Assembly (NCBI GenBank): GCA_030524745.1
Contig: JAUNGC010000020.1
Span: forward strand, 1-64,000
Reading direction: 5' to 3'
DNA from: Eubacteriales bacterium
GTDB taxonomy: Bacteria > Bacillota > Clostridia > Lachnospirales > Lachnospiraceae
Length of the DNA stretch: 64,000 nt
A model generated the notes under the pieces. The model searched no databases, was not told the origin of the DNA, and worked only from the letters and a program-made list of their open reading frames with translations. Of this stretch, positions 60,918-64,000 are shown in pieces (the first letter of the stretch is position 1; every line of letters starts with the position of its first letter). Both the position numbers and the translations under genes were made by a program.

Positions 60918-62931
60918 CCCGTATATTAAACAGATTCAGGAAGCGGAATATGGTGAGGAAGTCCGGTCATCCATTATCAACGCACTGGAAAAAGTGAATG
61001 GTGACAATGAATCCTATCAGGATTTGAAGAATGAAGTTATTGCGGCGAAGGATTCCGTTGATGAACAGGTTGCCGCTTTTGATGCAAAAGTGACCGCTGC
61101 TGAAACAGCAATCAGCAATTTGCAGTCAGCGACTTCAACAGCGAACACAGCAAGGACAAACCTGACCAACGCCACAAATACGGCGAACACAGCGAAAACT
61201 AATTTACAGAACGCCACAACCGCAGCGAATACGGCAAAGACCAACGTAGAAGCGGCAACGTCAGCGGCGAACACAGCGAAGTCTAACGCTGAAACGGCGA
61301 AAACAAACCTTGAAAACACAATCACAAGTGCAAATACAGCAAAGTCCAATTTACAGGGCGTAATTGACAGTGCAAACGCAATCAAGGCTACTTTGGACAC
61401 AACGAACCAGACAGCAAGCACAGCAAAGACGAACCTTGAAGCGGCGATTACAAGCGCAAATACTTCCAAAACACAGTTACAGGAAGTAATTGATAACGCC
61501 GGGGATGTAAAAGCGGATTTGTCCGCTATCATCACACAGGCGAACACGGCAAAGGCAAATCTGGATGCGTCCGTGAATACGGCGAATTCCGTATTGCAAT
61601 CACTGACTTCTGAAAACAGCGCAGCAGCTTCCAACATTGAGGAATTGCGGAGTGAGAATTTCAACAGTCAGGAAATCCTTGCCGGGGTTGCGGATTTGAG
61701 GGCTTATCTTGGCTTGACGGATGATGATATTCTTGGCGTTCAGGTTGACTATGCGAATAAGACGGTCACACGGATTGCCGGGGCGGTCAACCTGACGGAA
61801 GGTTCTGATTTTGATGCGCTCTCAATGTATGGTGGGCGTAGGCGGTGCAATGTGGCTGATGACGGTACTATTGTAGCGTGGTATGGTGACACTGATTTTG
61901 CGGAAGATGGCAGCATGGGACAGGTCATGGTATATCAGCCGAAGTTTTATTATCTGGTCTGCCCGGTGGTATATGACCCGATTGATACGGGAATCGGTTA
62001 TCACTTACGGAAAGCAAACTATTATGTGTCCGAAAAGTCACGGGCTGGTTTCCGGCTTCATCCGGCGTTCTATGATGCGAATGGGAATGAAGTTGATTAT
62101 GTTCTGGTTTCCGCATATGAGGGCAGTATTTGGGACGCTGACGGCGGCACAGACGGAACAGGCGCATACCTGATGAATGATGAACAGGTTATGAGTGTGG
62201 CGGCAGATAAATTCTGTTCGATTGCCGGAGTAAAACCAGCGTCCGGGCTTACGCAGCAGTTGACAAGACCGAACCTTGAAACACTGGCACAGAACAGGGG
62301 TACAGAGTGGCACGGCGATTTGATTAAAATTGAATCCGCTGAACAACTTCTAATGATGATTGAATTAGGCACAATGAATTTCCAGAATAAGATTGGAACG
62401 GGTGTCGGAACTATCACAGATAATTCTTCTTACAACTGTTCTTCCCTGACTGGCAGCACGTCCGCACTTGGTAACGGGACAGGACAGGCAGCAAAGACCG
62501 TCAATGAAATCGGTGGAACGGAAACAGAATATACCGCAAACGGAAAGACCGCCGTTTCTTGGCGTGGAAAAGAAAATCCCTATAATAACATCTGGAAGTT
62601 TGTTTATGGTGTCAATATGTGGGGGAATGGCTCAATGGGCGGCGGCGAACCGTACATCTGTAATGACTTCAATTTTGCAGAATCGAAGCGTACAGACAAC
62701 TATGAGGGCGCAGGGTTTACCGTGACTAACGCAAACGGTTATATTTCCGCTATGGGATATTCAACTAAATGTGATTGGTTATTCATGGCTTCTGAATGTT
62801 TGGGTAACAGTTCCGTCCCTGTTGGCGATTATACCTATGTTACGCAAAACCTGAACGCTTACCGTATTGCTCTATTAGGCGGTAAGTGGAATTATGGCGC
62901 TACTGGGGGGGTTCTGTTGGAATCTGAGTAA
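60904..62931 (+). CDS. Coiled-coil phage protein with C-type-lectin-like tip (DGR variable-protein type), frame broken near the end
   Basis: ATG 60904 follows AGGAGAGTG; 675 residues to the TAA/TGA-free end at 62931. The start (IDPYIKQIQEAEYGEEVRSS) resembles phage baseplate and receptor-binding proteins. Residues ~60-250 are an Ala/Thr/Asn/Lys coiled coil in near-repeats of 14 residues (TANTAKTNLQNA). From about 290 a C-type-lectin/formylglycine-enzyme-like domain follows, with SAYEGSIWDADGG, NPYNNIWKFVYG and LLGGKWNYGATGG. That last motif is where diversity-generating retroelement variable regions lie. The reading frame is lost at a G7 run (62905-62911) and stops after GVLLESE. The retroelement reverse transcriptase is not in view. 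Confidence 0.85.
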   Translation: MANIDPYIKQIQEAEYGEEVRSSIINALEKVNGDNESYQDLKNEVIAAKDSVDEQVAAFDAKVTAAETAISNLQSATSTANTARTNLTNATNTANTAKTNLQNATTAANTAKTNVEAATSAANTAKSNAETAKTNLENTITSANTAKSNLQGVIDSANAIKATLDTTNQTASTAKTNLEAAITSANTSKTQLQEVIDNAGDVKADLSAIITQANTAKANLDASVNTANSVLQSLTSENSAAASNIEELRSENFNSQEILAGVADLRAYLGLTDDDILGVQVDYANKTVTRIAGAVNLTEGSDFDALSMYGGRRRCNVADDGTIVAWYGDTDFAEDGSMGQVMVYQPKFYYLVCPVVYDPIDTGIGYHLRKANYYVSEKSRAGFRLHPAFYDANGNEVDYVLVSAYEGSIWDADGGTDGTGAYLMNDEQVMSVAADKFCSIAGVKPASGLTQQLTRPNLETLAQNRGTEWHGDLIKIESAEQLLMMIELGTMNFQNKIGTGVGTITDNSSYNCSSLTGSTSALGNGTGQAAKTVNEIGGTETEYTANGKTAVSWRGKENPYNNIWKFVYGVNMWGNGSMGGGEPYICNDFNFAESKRTDNYEGAGFTVTNANGYISAMGYSTKCDWLFMASECLGNSSVPVGDYTYVTQNLNAYRIALLGGKWNYGATGGVLLESE

Positions 62932-63047
62932 TGGTGTCAGTGATCGTTATCGGTACTATCAGCGGTCGCTTGGTGTATGTTCCTGTTAGGGATAGCACTG
63001 TTTATACCGCTGCTATTGCTTCATGGAATGAACAGATAGCAGCTTAA
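62881..63047 (+). other. Candidate DGR variable region, out of frame
   Basis: Skipping one G of the G7 run (62905-62911) opens +1 frame reading GFCWNLSNGVSDRYRY, typical lectin variable-region sequence, to TAG 62987. The +2 frame then offers ISGRLVYVPVRDS and runs to TAA 63045, another plausible natural C-terminus. Two single-base insertions relative to an intact ancestor would explain this; a homopolymer sequencing error is possible for the first. Confidence 0.6.
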
Positions 63048-63054
63048 AACTCAT

Positions 63055-63099
63055 ATATCGGTTAGATAATGGCTTGTAAATGCCTTATCTGACCGATAT
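63055..63099 (+). other. Long hairpin after the variable region
   Basis: ATATCGGT (63055-63062) pairs with ACCGATAT (63092-63099), then AGATAA with TTATCT and GGC (63071-63073) with GCC (63082-63084), one bulge and one G-T pair. No T-run follows, so it could be a terminator-like stem or the cruciform seen beside DGR variable regions. Confidence 0.6.
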
Positions 63100-63120
63100 T
63101 CTTCATAGGAGCGTGGAAAT

Positions 63121-64000
63121 ATGAATAAGAGACAAAAAGCAGTTTTACAAGTACAGATTGATAATGAAAAAGAAGTTATCAGAGCATTAAAGAAGATATT
63201 TGAACAGGCGGCGAAGGATTGTGAAGCGAAGATTGCTGAACTGAATTCCCGGACGGATATGCAGAATTTACAGTCAATCATCTATCAGAAGCAGTACCAG
63301 CAGGCGTTGAAAAAGCAGCTTGAACAGGCATTAGAAAATTTGACGGAACACACATTTTCTACCATTTCAGAATATCTTGAAAAATGTTATGAAGATGGTT
63401 TTCTTGGTGTCCTTTATGATATTAGGGGGCAAGGAATCCCGGTCATCTTCCCGATTGACCAGACACAGGTTGTCAAGGCGATACAGACGGACACGAAGCT
63501 GTCAGAAGGGATGTATTCACGGCTGGGGGAAGATACGGCTTACCTGAAAAAATCAATCCAGGCTGAACTGTCAAGGGGAATTTCAAACGGTTCATCATGG
63601 TTAGAGATTGCGTCCCATATTGCTAACGGTATGAACAGCCCTTTCAAAAAAGCAATCAACAACGCTATCAGGATTGCACGGACAGAAGGGCACAGAATAC
63701 AGTGTGAAGCGGCGTATCATGCACAGAAGGAAGCAAAAGACAGGGGCGCAGAAATTGTCAAAAGGTGGGATTCAACACTGGATGACAGGACACGGGATTC
63801 ACATAAAATTCTTGACGGGCAGATTCGGGAAATCGAAGATTATTTTGAGGTAAACGGGCACAGGGCATTGCATCCGGGGGCTTTTGGCGTGGCATCCGAA
63901 GATATTCATTGCCGCTGCGTTGCACTTCAAAATGCGAGATGGGCTTTAGAGGGCGGTATCTGTAAGATGAATAATTTTTCTAAACAGTTGATGTCTTTTG
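63121..64000 (+). CDS. Phage minor head protein, Mu gpF-like (cut by right edge)
   Basis: ATG 63121 follows TAGGAGCG; open to base 64000, 293 codons visible. N-terminal coiled coil, then the Mu F-like domain with ARTEGHRIQCEAAYHA, DSTLDDRTRDSH and a C-terminal EDIHCRCVALQ, the usual head-morphogenesis pattern. It normally follows terminase and portal; here it follows the lectin-tipped protein. Confidence 0.9.
   Translation, partial: MNKRQKAVLQVQIDNEKEVIRALKKIFEQAAKDCEAKIAELNSRTDMQNLQSIIYQKQYQQALKKQLEQALENLTEHTFSTISEYLEKCYEDGFLGVLYDIRGQGIPVIFPIDQTQVVKAIQTDTKLSEGMYSRLGEDTAYLKKSIQAELSRGISNGSSWLEIASHIANGMNSPFKKAINNAIRIARTEGHRIQCEAAYHAQKEAKDRGAEIVKRWDSTLDDRTRDSHKILDGQIREIEDYFEVNGHRALHPGAFGVASEDIHCRCVALQNARWALEGGICKMNNFSKQLMSF

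Larger units (their letters stand above)
52563..64000. mobile_element. Integrated phage, left part (continues beyond the window)
   Basis: Integrase, CI-like repressor with phased operators, Cro-like protein, primase-helicase with iterons, many small overlapping genes, a lectin-tipped coiled-coil protein and a Mu-F-like head protein succeed one another from 52.7 kb to the right edge. Codon use and base composition look more AT-rich than the chromosome to the left. The left junction lies between the rlmD stop and the arm sites at 52599; no tRNA gene is there. The right junction, terminase and portal are not in view. Confidence 0.88.

Noticed and set aside
60904..63100. DGR template repeat or reverse transcriptase inside the window
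   Set aside because: No second near-copy of the 62880-62990 sequence and no reverse-transcriptase motif was found up to 64000; they would have to lie further right.

Overview
The window is a Firmicutes/Clostridia chromosome segment, most probably from a gut Lachnospiraceae-type spore former. The evidence is the sporulation and spore-coat genes (a Spo0A effector domain, CotF-like coat proteins, SpoIIM, an SpoVB-like flippase), strong GGAGG ribosome binding sites, sigma-A type TTGACA/TATAAT promoters, a T-box leader before thrS, an AUU-initiated infC, and genes typical of the class (RqcH, YicC, RemA, RNase Y, DUF1540, GH94 phosphorylase, YesM/YesN regulators). Species cannot be decided from the sequence alone.

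Layout. 1-9.7 kb: end of an LprI-like gene, a stand-alone Spo0A DNA-binding domain, glycogen synthase, a two-component system feeding an ABC/FtsX exporter, an RsiV-like lipoprotein and two small coat-like proteins. 9.7-18.9 kb: rqcH (minus), a 0.9-kb gene-free stretch filled by two long palindromes, then a housekeeping run yicC-remA-gmk-rpoZ-rimO-pgsA-cinA and a zinc-ribbon membrane protein. 19-25.8 kb: an internally deleted Rpn-type nuclease pseudogene, recA (with a LexA box)-recX, rny, a NUDIX hydrolase, spoIIM and xerD. 25.8-28.5 kb (minus): DAHP synthase with a triple hairpin-repeat leader and an SpoVB-like flippase. 28.5-36.8 kb: an amino-acid ABC importer, a second copy of the long palindrome, purB, purA, a LysR regulator, a HAD phosphatase and a small membrane protein. 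37-46.6 kb: a SEC-C protein, a C_GCAxxG_C_C protein, cellobiose phosphorylase plus phosphohexomutase, and a YesM kinase / solute-binding lipoprotein / YesN regulator set without permeases. 46.6-52.6 kb: T-box, a small membrane protein and thrS, DUF1540 protein, infC-rpmI-rplT with leader attenuator, and an RlmD-type methyltransferase.

52.6 kb to the right edge is an integrated phage, cut off by the window end: minus-strand tyrosine integrase with tandem arm-type sites, a CI-like repressor facing three 16-bp operators spaced at exactly 32 bp, early small genes, a primase-helicase followed by nine GTTACGGTT iterons (candidate replication origin), a run of small genes, a large coiled-coil protein with a C-type-lectin-like C-terminus resembling the variable protein of a diversity-generating retroelement (frameshifted at a G7 run), and a Mu-F-like head protein.

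Most notable for follow-up: the interspersed long-palindrome family, the lectin-like variable region broken at G7, the iteron origin, the phased operators, the permease-less sugar sensor, the receiver-less Spo0A and the uncharacterised membrane protein placed under the thrS T-box.
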